NCBI GenBank assembly: GCA_013399305.1 | Contig: VXAI01000083.1 | Span: 2,400,674 to 2,464,673, forward strand | DNA length: 64,000 bases | From: Rostratula benghalensis | Taxonomy: Eukaryota; Chordata; Aves; Charadriiformes; Rostratulidae | Direction of reading: 5' to 3' | Part shown: positions 1-13,229 of the stretch, in pieces | Layout: the number at the start of each line of letters is the position of its first letter | Numbering within the stretch: position 1 is the stretch's first letter | Program-made: the position numbers and the translations under genes | Notes under the pieces: model-generated | What the model was told of the DNA's origin: nothing | Databases searched by the model: none | The model's input: the letters and a program-made list of their open reading frames with translations, nothing else

Positions 1-454
1 GAAAAAAACAACAATTTGGTGGTCATTACGGCAAGGTTCTTTTTTTTACAGTTGAAACCTGTACCTGTTCACCTGGGAAGAATTTTAATACAGAAGCATT
101 TTAAATGTTAACACCTACATAATAGCCTACAGAATGTGGCTAATAAAGGCTGATTTACCACTGTATTTGATTAAACTGTATCTCCATCCACAGAAGGCAA
201 ATGGGTTCTTAAATTACTAGGGATAATTACAGCCCACAAACTTCGTAGACCCCTTGCATCAGGCCCCATGCAATGAATAAGGCGGCAGCTCCACCCCTTC
301 TTACTGTGTATCCTCAGCTGTATAAGCAATGCTGCCATGTTATCTCTATAGAAAACTAAAACAAATGAATCAGTTAAATCTCACAAGGCACCCACCTTCC
401 AAAAGCCTTATAAGAGGCTTTGTAAGTACCCTACCCAGTGCAGTGTTTTGTATG
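1..454. other. unannotated noncoding DNA
   Basis: AT-rich sequence with no recognisable gene or repeat family. A short frame begins at 329 but runs straight into the CR1 copy on its right, in a non-coding orientation, so it is not a gene. The CR1 copy that starts near 455 lacks the usual 3' terminal octamer-like tail, so part of 400-454 may be badly decayed CR1 3' sequence. Confidence 0.5.
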
Positions 455-1086
455 TCTCCAGAGACGGAGACTCTGGGCACTTCTCTGAGCAGCCTGTTTC
501 AGTGCTCTGCCACCCTCAAAGTGAAGAAGTTCCTCCTCAGGTTTAGATGGAACTTCTTGTGTTCAAGTTTGTTCCCATTTTCTCTTGTCATCTCACTGGG
601 CATCACTGAAAAAAGACTTGCCCCTTCCTCTTGACACCCATCCTTTAAATATTATAGGTGTTGATCAGATCTCCCCTCAGTCTTCTCCATGACCCCAGTC
701 CCTCAGCTTTTCTTTATAAGAGAGATGCTCCAGGCCCCCAGTCATCTTTGTGGTCCTCTGCTGTACCCTCTCCAGCAGTTCCTTGTCCTTCTTGTACTGG
801 TGAGCCCAGAACTGGACACAGTACTCCAGTTGGGACCTCACCAGGGCAGGATAACCTCCCTCGACCTGCTGGTCACAGTATTCCTGATGTACCCCAGGAT
901 GCCATTGACCTTCTTGGCCACAAGGGCACATTACTGGCTCATGGTCATCCTGTTTGGTTCAGTGATCTCAGAGTTCCTTTCCAACCATGAACTTTCTGTT
1001 TTCCACCTGGACTTCCAGGTCATCTTCCTCAGAGCTGCTCTCCAGCAGGTCAGCCCCCAACCTGTACTGGTGCAGAGGTTGTGTTT
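455..1086 (-). mobile_element. CR1 non-LTR retrotransposon, 5'-truncated fragment
   Basis: Reading the minus strand from about 1086 leftwards gives the last part of the CR1 ORF2 reverse transcriptase. Around 677-931 the translation has the LEYCVQFWAHQYKKD block followed by ELLERVQQRTTKM and GLEHLSYKEKLRD, the conserved C-terminal region of avian CR1 ORF2. Further left the element continues through the PSD..RGNGHK-like region and the segment that reads as a conserved W.RLP region in intact copies. The right part (about 940-1086) is CR1 sequence just upstream of this block, in shifted frames, so the copy carries indels and is dead. The left end lacks the expected 3' tail with its short ATTCTATG repeats. 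The 5' truncation is typical of incomplete target-primed reverse transcription. Both boundaries are approximate. Confidence 0.9.
677..931 (-). pseudogene. CR1 ORF2 reverse-transcriptase C-terminal remnant
   Basis: This is an 84-codon open stretch inside the CR1 fragment. It preserves the conserved block after the RT catalytic core (LEYCVQFWAHQYKKD, then ELLERVQ and GLEHLSY). The endonuclease domain and the RT catalytic motifs are absent, since they would lie beyond the 5' truncation. The methionine at its start is fortuitous, and the frame is broken on both sides. It cannot encode an active enzyme. Intact CR1 ORF2 proteins are many times longer. Confidence 0.85.
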
Positions 1087-4000
1087 TCTGGTGTTGTGGG
1101 GGTTTTTTTTATTAAATGGATAAAATACTAAATGGCCAATATTTTCCAGTAAAGCTAAGTTAACCTGAAATTTTAGTAGGCAAAATGTTTTGAAGTCAGC
1201 CAAATAAGATTATTTAAAGGAAAGTTTCACAGATAGAAGGATAATTGTTAGATAATTATTGAAAAAACAATTTTATTTAAAATGAATACACATCCTAAAA
1301 GCAAGGTTTCTGTACTAAAGATGTACAGAAGTTGATTTTTAGACAGAATCAGACTAACATACTGACTTTAATTTGATTTCACATTTTCCAACTCCAGTTA
1401 AAACAAAGAAGGCAGGAAGAGATTTGAGGACTTTTGAATCTTAGTCTGCATGCTGTAGTCAGTCTTCTAGAAAGGACAAAGTGAGAAAAAAGGGGCCATA
1501 AAATGTTTTTTTGTTTGATAATGGGAGAAAATTGTCCAGTTTCCAAATTTCTTGTTGACTTTGCTGATAAGAAATCTGCTGTTAATGAAATCTTTGATGA
1601 TAATTCAATAGCAAAAAGAGTGATTCATTGTCTTTTAATTTAATGCCAAAATTTACCCTTTTTGCTGGTATTTTATTAAAAAAGTCTGTTTCCCTTGAAA
1701 AGCCCCTAGGCAAGAGTTTTAAAGTGTACAGAAAGTAGAGAGAGGAAAAGGAAAAGATTTGGCAGGGCACTAAAAAGAAAAAAATAAATTGAGTGGTTTA
1801 AGCCAAAAGATCTTGACAATAAATATCTATCAAATACTTATTATTTTTAGAAATGCTCTGTTAACACAGTATGAGAAAACTTAGGGTAGTACAGTAGCGC
1901 TTATGTCTAACTCCACAGCTGTTACAGCTCTACCACAAACTTTGACATATTTGTTTCTGTATCACTTCTGAAACATACCCGAGTATTACTCCTGTTCTAA
2001 AGACACGTAAAACTAAACTGCAAGGGACTGGATATATCTCATGTAGTTTTAGACATCTAAATGAAGCAAGTTAGAATCTCCTGCTCCTTTAAGGACAGTA
2101 GAAAAGACAAGCACATCTAGACTGGTAATTCTAGGGTCCTGGAGATGTCTTCTTTCATTGACTGTAGAGGAGACCTATAACATTTAAGGACCTAAAATTA
2201 GACACCCCAGTTCAGTACTTAAATTTAATCCGGGCTACAGCATCTTAGAGATTGTCTTTACAGCATGACAACTGCAAAGGAATTGGGAACAGGACCTCTC
2301 CAAGATTTTTGTCAGAAATAGTACTGATAAAAGAATCAGCCAGAGGAAAAAAACTCCAAAAAATAACCCTCCCTTCTTCCCAAACTGCTTTCTATAAGGT
2401 CACATCTAGAGAATGAAGTTACACATAACTGAATCAGTGAGAAATCACTACATTCAGCACAAACGACTCACTGTGTCCAGTCCTAATTTATCCTTGACTG
2501 CTAGGTTTCCCATACAGTGCTAGTGTTCTTGCAGAATAATTTCAGGTACCCCTGACACCCACAGCCTGGCTCTAATGTCAATCTGAGCAGTACTGGCTCT
2601 TCCACCCACGCATTGCAGGTTAAGCTGAAGAAGGGCTGTCTAACTGATCCCAGTCTGAACTCCATTAAGTTGCTTACATCGGCACCAAACACGCTTGAGA
2701 ATCTTCAGTGAAATTATATATTTTCCCAAATAATTTCATTAATTTGGAAAATGACACTATCACCTAATAGCTTTCATATAATACATATTATTTAACAAAA
2801 ACAACAAAAAAAGCCCTGGAAGTTACTATGACAACTACAACACGATTGTTTTTCTAACACTTTTGCACATTAAAGGAGAAACACACTCCTCAAGTCACAT
2901 ATGTGCTATTGTAAACTTTCCATTTTGCTCTAACAGATGGAATGGCTGAATTACAATAAAATCATTTATGTGTGAGGTAAACTTCTTCAATTTCTTTTTC
3001 AGCCCATGTCTTATTTGTCATAGTAACTAATGTTGCATCTTTTGATTACAATTTTTTAGCCTGCAGAGTTTTACCAGGCCATGCTAGTAATACTGATAGT
3101 GCTCCTCTTGTTATGCAATGCCAGTGAAGAGAGTGTATAGAGAGTAGAAAATGTGGCACACTAACTGAATGACCAATGATATGTGTTGCCCAAAAAAAGC
3201 AACCTAATACATATTTCACTCAGCTTTGAGTAATTTTAGGTATTTCTGTGTCCTTGGTTCATCCTTCTGGACTAACCTGCAACTGTGTGAAACCTGCTAC
3301 TGCTCTCTTCTGTCTCAGAAACTGGTTAAGCAAGTCTTTTTTTTTTTTTTTTTAACAGACAAAACCAATCGCTTTTTCCAAGGAAATTAAGAACTCAACC
3401 ACGAAACAGCTTTGTATCTGAGACTGCTTGTATTATTCACATCTGCAAGTTGACATCAGGACAGCTTTAGCTAACACTAGAACATTTTTATATATGACAG
3501 TTTCAGCCACAGTCAATGAATGCTCTTTTCTGCAACTAAGGGTTCTGAGGATATTTTTTTAAATGCTTCCTCCAAAAAGAAACTATTAATTTAAAGTGTA
3601 CATAGTTTTAATGAACTATTTTGCTACTTGTACGGTCTTTTAATGACAAGCATTCAACAGCCCTACCCTCCCTGAAAATTCAAAGGCTATTACAACTTTG
3701 TACTAAACTGTCTCAGAATAATAAACTTGTGCTGATGATATAAATCAACAAGAACTGATTATTGTCTAATTTTATGTAGAAATGAAACACACCAATAGAG
3801 CATCTCTAGAAAGTTGTATGTGCGAAATACTGCCATGTAAATGATGGTTTGATGTTCATTCAAATGCTAATTTAATGTGTTAAAAAATAGCAAGAGTTTT
3901 CAAGAGCAGTCAACATAAGAAGATATAGCAAGTAAGAGTTAAGTCACTATTAACTTTATATGTATTGTACTATTAAGGTTACTTCTGTATAGAAGTATAA

Positions 4001-4707
4001 TTATCAGCATGTATTCAGGCCAAGACAGTCAGGGGCATAAGGATGCCCTTTACTAATACCAACACAGATTACAGAAAACTACTATGAAAATTACCACATA
4101 ACTGAAAAAAGGCCCAAGGATACAACGGATTTCTAAGTGAAGCAAAAAAAGTGGTGCTTGGCCCAACCTAGCTCAAATCCAGCTAAAAGAAAGCAAAGGA
4201 CAGGAACACAATTTTTTTTAAGTAGGAAAAATATACTGAGAATGAATATCTGGAAAAGTTATTTCTACCAGAATAATAGAGGAAAAACATGACATAATCA
4301 CAGCATTGCCCATTCTGTTAAAAATCACTCTTCTGAAGTTGTTTAAATGTCTTCAAAATTTTAAATTTTGAAAGTTCAAAAAAAGTAGTTGCACCATTTT
4401 ATTGTTAAACCAGGAGTAGAGACAAGCATCTTCCTACTCTGATGAGTTCCAATCTTTACTTTTCAGTGCAGCCTACATTGCTTGTAAACTATTTCAGTAA
4501 GAGTGACAAAGGTGAATGAATGGGTAATTAAGATAATAATTTATGAAAGACCAGATTCTGTTTGCATTACAAGCAACTGGAAAGTTGATTTATAAGAGCA
4601 TAAAGGTACACACATTTAAAATCGGAAATGCAATGATTTTCAATGGTAAATAACCTGTGCAGCAATAAATTCTGAAAATGCAGTGATAAAACAATGAAAA
4701 ATTAACA
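1087..4707. other. unannotated noncoding DNA
   Basis: AT-rich DNA without recognisable genes. A T17 run at 3337-3353 followed directly by AACAG resembles a splice acceptor tract, but no open frame or exon-like composition follows. The slightly more GC-rich part at 2500-2700 contains a 63-codon minus-strand frame with no recognisable domain. No diagnostic mobile-element motif was seen. Confidence 0.5.
3337..3353. repeat. poly-T tract (T17)
   Basis: Uninterrupted run of 17 T. It could be slippage, or the A-tail of a minus-strand retrocopy, but no recognisable element body lies to its right. Confidence 0.9.
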
Positions 4708-4769
4708 CAATGACTCCAAACCAGCTGAAAATTAAATGCAATGACTCCAAACCAGATGAAATTAAAAAG
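4708..4769. repeat. imperfect 31-bp tandem duplication
   Basis: Two adjacent copies, 4708-4738 and 4739-4769, both begin CAATGACTCCAAACCAG. They differ by one substitution after this core and a one-base A-run length change, with further differences at the end. This is a simple local duplication with some divergence since it arose. Confidence 0.9.
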
Positions 4770-7700
4770 GATTTTGTCAGCTGATTCACTGAGGATTTAG
4801 GATCTCCAGGCTTTCCATTGCTTTACTAAACTTTTGGATATAAGAACATAGGAATTTGTATTTAAATTTAAAGATTTGAAATCATTCTAATACTATTTCA
4901 AACATTGAGCTACCCATTAGTCAAATTCTGCATAGATGTTACATCTCCAAGATCACAGATGCCTTTATCATGCATATATTAGTAATCTTCTGTTTTTACA
5001 GAATTTGGGTATTCATCACAACTTTCCATTTAAGATGAGAAAGTGCCTTTCAGGACTAAAAAAAAAGCATAAAACCTGAAAATTCAGCTTTGAGTTTCAA
5101 AAAAAAAAAGATACTCTTCTTGAACTCCAACCCTAAAAACTCAGTTGTGGACCATCTCCTGCACACACTGCATTTGTGACTGAGGGGAAGTCAGTGGCCA
5201 TAGGGTACCCCGCACAGGCAGTGGAACTGCTTGGTAATGTCATTGAGTGTGTGACACTTCTGTTGGAGCAGTCTTGGGAGGCTATATACAGGTCTGTGCG
5301 TCACAGCAAAAAATGCTTGTAGTGTTATGCACTCTCCTGAATAACTCAATCTGAAAGTTAAGGTAACAGACTTGTTGGACAGTAGTAAATCATTATCAAA
5401 CAATGAGTGACACTTTGATGGTTACAACTCTTTTCTCTGTAGACACATCAATCTATCTGTCATTCAATTCAGAAAAGAATTCATTACATTAATATGTTTC
5501 CATGGCTAAATTGAGAAATTCAGATATTAATCTAATCGGAGTGTAAATATCAATTTTATCTTGTTTAAATTTTTCCTTATAAGAAACGAAGTTTTAGTTT
5601 AAGCAAAGAAACATTTAGAGCTGATATGCACCAAACATTAATGTGGTTAAATAACTTTTTTTTGTGTTTTTTAATGAATATTGCTTCTGGAGAAAGCAAC
5701 ATTGTATCAAACAGAAATGAAACTGCTACAAATGTTACCTTTCTCAAAACTAAAGCATTGTCATTCACAAGGATACAGATGCACCAGATATATTTTAGGT
5801 ATATTAAAAATTCACAAGAGTCTTTCCTTACTCATTCATCAAGCAGAATTAGTGGATACATATTTTTTCAATCAGATACATACTAATGCTCCCTTAAACA
5901 AATAACTACTTAAAAAAGCATAATTCTACATGCATAAATCAATGGAGCTGCCCCTGTAGGCCCAGATGGAGTTGAGAATCATAGAAGGCTGGGAGACAGG
6001 CTCCTTGAATTCATTTCTAACGCCAAATGTGCATTCTGCATAGAAGCTCATTTTTTTTCATGTTCACATCTGCAATTTTTGAGGAATTTGATTGAGAGAA
6101 CCATCAGAACATGATTAATCTGAACTAGATCTACAAGAATTCAATCTTTTGCGTCTTCAGAAAAGAGTGAAGTGTTTCATGGTATTTCATCTTTAAAGTG
6201 GAGGTTCCTTCTTCATCCATGAACTTTATTATTTTCAGCCTAATACTCTACTTGGAAGATTATTTCTGTGCCCAGTCAAGCCTAACTAGTTTGCTTTCCG
6301 ATCCAGAGTGCAAAAATAATCTTTCCTAATTCAGTCCACATGGCCAGATCTTGAAAATTACCTTAATGAGACTAGTATAATTCTTTTCACCTTTTCGAAT
6401 ATTTTCATTAATGACAAGGAAAAGTATGGACACTCATGAACTAGCAAGTGCATCCTGGGCTAAAGGAGCAAAATACAAATTAATTTTTGCAATAGACTGG
6501 ATCACTTAAGAAATCTTTGCCATTAGTATGTGTGTACTTTAAGTGTGTCAAGAGAAGACAGCATTAAATTATACAATGCCAGATATGTAGAAATGATGAT
6601 TTACTATTGATAGTATCCTCTAGCAATTTTGTTTGAAACATCAGAAATATTATTTACCTTAAAAAAAATCATGTTTCTGAGTATGTTGATACTGTGTTTA
6701 TCCCTGTGTTAGCATTTTTATACATTTGTGAAAGAGCATAGTGAAAATACATGGCAACTGCTTATAGAATTTCACATAATTACCTATGTAATACTGACTT
6801 GTATATCATTTATTGTGAAACTTGTCTAGATATCACAATGCTCATGGATCCATGATAGTTGCATATAAATATTGGCAGATGTAATAATGTAAACCTTAAG
6901 GCTCAGGCAGGACAAAGAACTTATATAGTCTATAGCCCATGGTCTATTAACTTGTTTACCTCCATAAATATTTCTATCTTTGTGTAAACAATCTACATTT
7001 CACCCTACTATTTACTTTTTGGTCCATGCCTTGTATCAGGCATGTTTTAGATTACCACTCAGAACAAAATGTTTAACTTGAAAATTTAGGTACCGTTGCT
7101 TCTATTGTAGGCAATGAAGACAGAGAATGCGTATTTTTTTCCTCTCAACCTAGAGGTGACCTGCCACAGGAATGCAGCTTCCTCTTTCATCATCATTACT
7201 CCATAAAACTCTAATAGCACTGTGTCATGCAACACTTAAAAAAACCCCAACCAAACAAAACACCCCCCTCACAGACCAGTAATTACATTACTGCTTAGAT
7301 AATGAAAAAAAAAAAAAAAAAGGAATTTTTTGTTAATTTTTCTTTATGGCTCAGTAACAAATAATGAGAAAGAAATTTAGATCATGTTTTTCCTGTGACA
7401 CAATGCTACAGACTAGCAATAATAGCATGAATTTGGAGACAACAGACAGAGTCACACAGAGAAGCAGAGCCCACTTGCAGATGCTTGCTTGCCTGTCGGA
7501 AGAGGCTGTCTGGAATATACTGCAACTAAAAGCATTTTTCAGAAGCTTAAAATTTGCCTGCAAACACTCACCTTTGGACGAGAAACAGAACAGAAAGTCT
7601 TAGCCACTCTTAAGCCTGTTTCAGTCCATGCTTAAAATCTTTTTAAAAGTTTTGGTAATTGTTTGCCACTGCTAGATAACCAGAATTGTTGTTTTTCACT

Positions 7701-10700
7701 TGTACTGGTGCAGCTCGTAAGCACTGAGTGCAGAGGAGGCTCTCTGTGCTGACAAACAGAAACCAGGAGCAGTGAGCGAGCTTTGATTCCAACTGTGGCT
7801 ACACAACAACACAGATGAGATGGGGACATTTAAGGAAATACCAAAGCACTATTAATCAGTATGACAGGCAACAAGCATAGCACATCAGCAGCTGTTGCCT
7901 CGAGAAATCTCAAGGAGTTAACCCTGCGAGGTTTCAAGTGCCATGGATCCTGGTGGATGCAGAGTCTTTCAGTCCCTGAATGTCAACCATGTAGGATTTT
8001 GGAGGGAAATTAGGGAGGCTGTTCTTCAAAGGGAAACTGCTAAAACCCACTAAAAATAATGGAATGAGCTCAACTGCCATATAGTTACAGAAATTTATAG
8101 CCTTGCTAATAAAATCAAAACTAAAACAGTGGTTAGAGGGAGTGGATATATGACTCTAAACACTCTATTAATCGGAATTTCTGCAAACCTGAGACAGAAG
8201 AAGTTATTTCTTTTGCAGTATTTCCTAACAATTATTTGGGAATTTCCAACTCCTTGCTGGCTTAAATAGATCTCAAGAGAAGCATAAAATTATTGAATTA
8301 GTTTCCAGATAAGCTAAGCCTTTTAGCTCACATTAAATCAATGGCAAATGAGGTAAACTGCATCTCTAAAAAGCAGATTACTCATTCAGGATAAAATGCA
8401 ACTTTGAAAAATCTAGCATAGCATAAGCATTTTTTAAAATTCAACATGTAGCAGTAATTAATATTTTGGTGACTCCATGTCTTTTAATTAGGATTTTCAT
8501 TAAATAAAACATTCCACCTGACAGTTTAATATGAACTGCACATGTAATTTTCTTTTTTTTTTTGGCTAATAATACAAACTGCCTATAATAGCAACTACAA
8601 ATAAATATATTATTTCTTTAATTCATAGAATTCTTTGCATTGAGAGTGGAAAAAAAATGGATTATGTAAATTATTCTTCTGTTCTGTATGTGTTAATCTA
8701 ATTCTGTTTCCGTTTACATTGAAACTTGTTTCATAAGACTTGTCTGATAAAACAAAACAAATTTTAGTGTTTGAGTTCTGCAGATATGATTTAGCATTCA
8801 AAAAAGCACCTTTACAAATCAACTCATTCTGCTGCATTTTTTAACTTTTGTAAACAGATTGCAGAGAAGGAGCCAATGCAGATCTGGACATCTTGTATGT
8901 CATCAGGCACAGCTTTTGAGTTTTTTATTGCATAAGGGATGGATTTCTGACAACACATTTTAAAAATTGCTTCTTATCCAAAAAACGACAGGCAAGAAAA
9001 TCACTCATGAAGAATAATCTTTGTTCAGTAAGTGTAGTCCCCCCACGTTCTTTTCAATGGCTATGTTGGCTATGCGTGTGGAACACCATACGGATTGCAG
9101 GGGACAATATCTACCCAAAACTATATGCCACAGTGTGTTTCCACAGCACTTCATGGCTTCTACTCCAGCCTCTGGGGGTTGTGAAGGAAGAGACATCTGA
9201 GCTTTCCATAACCAGGGGTCTGTAACTACCAGATCTGTTTGTATAAAAATACAGACAGATCTTTTAGATACCTATTACTGGACAATGTGAAAAAACTCAC
9301 AAATTTTACTGACTTTTCAATAGTGGTTACCACAGTTATATGGATTATGATAGTCATGTAGGGTTTAAAAAAATCTGTCAGTTTTTCAATCACATTTATT
9401 AAGGAAATAATTATGAACAAAAATGAAAGGAGAGAGAAATATTTGATAGAAGTGGTCAATGTCCATCATAACAAAGAATGAAGAGTACTTCAAGTCTTGG
9501 TGTTAAGGCATACAAAATATATTTATCAATGTAGTAACATTTGTATAAAAAAAATCTATTTTAACTAGTTATAATATTTTAATAAGAAAAAGAAAATCCC
9601 ATTTACAGACTTTACACACTTCGAAATTAATGTAACCAGCTGTGTCAAGGGAATTAAACTTCTCACTGGGCAGATCCAAAGCAGTTGTATTTAGTGTACA
9701 GTTTTAATCAAGAAATAAAATGCAGGAGAAAGATGAAACTATAGTGCTGAGAAGTATATGATATTTGATAAAAAAAAGTTCTGCTTTTATCTGTAGTAAT
9801 GATCTCAGAAGTATAATGCAAAAAATTTAGGAGCATTTAAAAAATCTTACCTGGGGAGAATTTGAGAAGACTAGAAAATCTACTTCATGAAGACATAAAT
9901 AAATATATATCATACAAAACTCACACGCATTAATGCTGTACATAGAATATGTGGAGTTCCCTCCTATGCGTTCAGAAGCATAGCTGAAGAACATCCAAAT
10001 GCCAGGTTGCTCCTCTCCTCTAAGCTTGTGGTGTTGCCTACAACATCTGCACTAGGTACTTAGTGTTTCTGCTTTCTCCATCTGGATTTCCTAAACAGAA
10101 GTCCTGTTTCATCTCTCTATTCTACATAATAACATATTACTTAGACCCTTCAGTACTTCAAATTCTCTACAGAACAGACAATTTTTGTGGGCGTGAATCA
10201 GCTTCAGGCCAGTGAGAGCACATGTATTCTCATTTCCTGTTGACTGGCTTTTGGTCCTGCAGGGACTCTACAGTTACTGTGAATGTGTCAATCTGCAACT
10301 GCCCACTGTCCTTCAGCCTTCATCCCTGGCGTCACACACTCAGCAAGCCTCCCCTCTAGCAGCTTTCCTTCTTTCCTAAAACAGTAACAACACATATGTT
10401 GTAAGTTCTTTTCTTTAAATACTGCTAGTACTACTCATTATAACCCCTCAGGTACTTTTTTGTTTATAAACTTGTTGCCCTTCTCCAGCATGTTACAGTA
10501 CTGGAATTACCTTCTAGAGAACGGTGTTCTGATGTCATTTTACCCATTTGCCTTTCAGACTTCACATTGTCTTTAATCCACCTAAAAATTAATTTGTATC
10601 TGACGATCTGAGACCCAATCCTGGCCAAAATGTAAGTTCTTTCAGTTCTGATCTTTTGTAAATTCTCTGCTTCTCTCTCTAGTTATGTCTTCCCTTTATA

Positions 10701-12286
10701 TCATCCTGCATAATTCTTGCACATTTGTTCTTTGTATTACTTGACACTGTTTCCAATATAGATTCTGAGTAACACATTTACCTACCTTCTCATTAAAAAT
10801 AATGAACATAATCTTTGAAATTTACTAGCTATCATCTAAGACCTGGAGTCATACAGTGAAAAAAACTCCAGCAGTTTCAATTAATGCACTTTACGTGTTA
10901 CAACTATGGGAAACAGAAGAATGAGCTGGAAACAAACTGTACTTCTTTTCCAACAAATGCTACTTAGCTTTACCTCAGCTTTACCTTAGCTGAGATTAGG
11001 CCCATGAAATATCAATTTTCCCAGTCCAATGGGAATAGTGAAAAATAGTATACAACAAAATAATAAAACCTGCTTGGTTTTACTTAAAAAAAAATCAACA
11101 ATGTGTCAACGTCCTCTTCCGGTGATTGATAGGAGTAATATGGAAGTACACCAAAATAACGATTTTGCTGTCGTTTTGAAAAACAAACATATTGAATTCA
11201 ACCAAATAAACTATTGTAGAGATACAAAATACACTGTCAAGGCAAGAACACAATACAGTACAGAAAAGTAGGTAGAAGTACAGACATAGCAGTGGTATTC
11301 TGTTAGCTGCCAGACTAATCAGGAACAAAGTGCTGACAGGCCATAGAATGCTGTAGAAAAATGCAGAAGTCAAAGCTGAAAATCCCACAGGGCTTTTTAT
11401 ACCCTCTCTTCTATGACTGTCTTGTTGATAAAGATGTACAAGTTCCCATGGAACTAGGGACACATCTAAGGTCAGGGCTTTTCCACAGTGCAGATGAATC
11501 AAGGAAAACAGGGTGCTAGAAGGGCCTTGGCAGACAGGCTCCAAGAACTGCTGTTACAGGTCCTCGACCAACTCCATCTCACATACGATACACACATCTG
11601 AGCCACTATGCAAATGTCTTCAAGGGTGAAAGTGAGAGCTCCTCAAGAAGAGGAGTTCTTAATAAAGCAGCCCTTAGGAACAGCATGGATATGACTATGA
11701 TGAACCAAACATGGAAGAGTTTCCAACGTTTTTAAAGAAACAAAAAAGAACTAGTGAAATTCATCATACAGATCTGATCTATTATGAAGTCTTACTGAAT
11801 TTTCAAATTCATATAAATATGCCTTCTAAATTTTGTAGCTCATTTATTAAAATGTTTAACTTTGGATCAGAACTCCAAAAGCTATGGAAACAGATGCATG
11901 AATTCTAAAAAACTGCTATTAGAAACACCTGCATTAGTCACAGCATGGATAAGCATGAGCAAACCAACACAATGGTCATGGCTAAAGATGGCAATGGCTG
12001 ATTTGGTAATCATGTGAACTCTTCTGTTCTTGGAAACCATCCATATAATTTAATACAGTTTTCCCTAATTTTGTATGCTGTCAGATTCTTATTTTACTAC
12101 TGCCAGGTCAGGAGAGTGCTTTGAGCTCTTTCCTGATTAACTTCATAGTTAATGTTTGCTTAAGTGCCACAATGTGTGCAGTGCTGCAGGACCCTGAATC
12201 TTCTCATAAAACGACAACACTCTCAAATGGTTTTGTTACCTGAAAGAAGAATATTTAACCTAGAAGGGGTAAGATCTGTAAAGAAC
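4770..12286. other. unannotated noncoding DNA
   Basis: A long AT-rich stretch. Open frames at 5191-5403, 5626-5886, 7351-7603, 9005-9225 and 11095-11544 were inspected. None shows a known domain, and several overlap on opposite strands, as expected of chance frames. The 149-codon minus-strand frame 11095-11544 is rich in hydrophobic residues because the underlying plus strand is A-rich, so it gives no membrane-protein evidence. A17 lies at 7305-7321. Slightly GC-richer islands at 7650-8000 and 11280-11700 were not matched to any repeat family. Confidence 0.45.
7305..7321. repeat. poly-A tract (A17)
   Basis: Uninterrupted run of 17 A with no AATAAA just upstream and no recognisable retroelement body. 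Confidence 0.9.
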
Positions 12287-12344
12287 ACATAGAATTATAA
12301 ACATGTAGTCCCTGGAAGAGAAAGGGAGTAGTCCATTGACTCTA
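12287..12344 (-). mobile_element. probable CR1 3' tail remnant
   Basis: The segment begins CATAGAATTATAAAC and continues with TCCCTGGAAGAGA and TAGTCCATTG. This order (AGAAT..., then GGAAGRGA, then TAGTCCA) is the pattern at the left edge of antisense CR1 insertions, where the 3' tail is read backwards. The RT-coding part is not recognisable to the right, so it is either a very short 5'-truncated copy or a heavily decayed one. Chance similarity cannot be excluded. Confidence 0.4.
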
Positions 12345-13229
12345 TTTGACTTTGATAGCATGAGTTCGGAGAGAGTTACGAAGCAAGATAGGTGGAATCA
12401 GAAGGAGATATTATTTTGAACAAAGGCAGAGAAGGTATCATCTGTGAGAGGCTGATAGTGAACAGGATCTTGTGCTGAGGACCCAGGTTGTTAGGACCCA
12501 AGTTAGCTTAAAGGTCATCTCTGAAAGATGCATTTCAAAGGGCAAATATTATAAGGTTGCCCTCTCTGCTCCTACAGCTGAATTAAGCCTCCAGGAGCTT
12601 GACTTTGAAGGATAGCACCCTGGAGTTTTGCCTGAACTGGCCTCTTGTCTTGCATCATTTTTCTATGTTAGAAGACAACACTTTATGTATTTGCTTCAAG
12701 ATAAGCAATGCAAAGAGCAAGATTAGATACAATGATAAAGAACATATGCATTTGTCATGATGACTATCTACTACAAAATAACAGATCAATAAAATTAGGT
12801 TGATGAGATTTTTTTTGTGAGAAACTGGCAGAATCACTAAAAAGAAGTTTGCCAAAACAGGGAAATTTTACATAGTTGCATGTGTTGTAAAAGAAATAAA
12901 ACACAAATTGGCCTGCAAATTCCTAGGAACCATCAGTGACAACTTCTGCAACCAAAGGAGACAGATACAAGAAATGCTTTTATGGTTTGTAGAGAGAAAC
13001 TTTGGGAGGGTATAAGGTAAGCTGAATAAGATGAGAAAGTTCAGACCCTTCATACAGAAAGAAAATAAAATGAGCAAAATAAAATCAGTGGATTTCAAAC
13101 AGGCAGATCAAATGATGATTTCGCTAAATGGGAATTACTCACGGATCTCACATAGAAGAGAAAAGCACAGAGAAAGCGGAAATGAGGTCAAGACAGCTAA
13201 GGGAATGCATAAAAGACTAACACAGGATT
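12345..13229. other. unannotated, possibly decayed LINE sequence
   Basis: No gene is seen. The part from about 12830 is A-rich and leads into the CR1/L3-like remnant at 13230. It may be the more upstream ORF2 region of that element, but I could not read conserved motifs in it. Confidence 0.35.

Noticed and set aside
658..1123. Plus-strand frames of 110 and 144 codons
   Set aside because: They are antisense shadows of the minus-strand CR1 reverse-transcriptase remnant.
3337..3360. T17-AACAG as a splice acceptor
   Set aside because: No exon-like sequence or open frame follows. A homopolymer ending in AG is common by chance.
5970..6005. GAGAATCATAGAAGG resembling the antisense CR1 3' end
   Set aside because: Only about a dozen bases fit and the sequence that should follow is absent.
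11095..11544. 149-codon hydrophobic minus-strand frame resembling a membrane protein
   Set aside because: Hydrophobicity arises from translating T-rich codons opposite an A-rich strand. No family resemblance, and an 80-codon frame overlaps on the plus strand.
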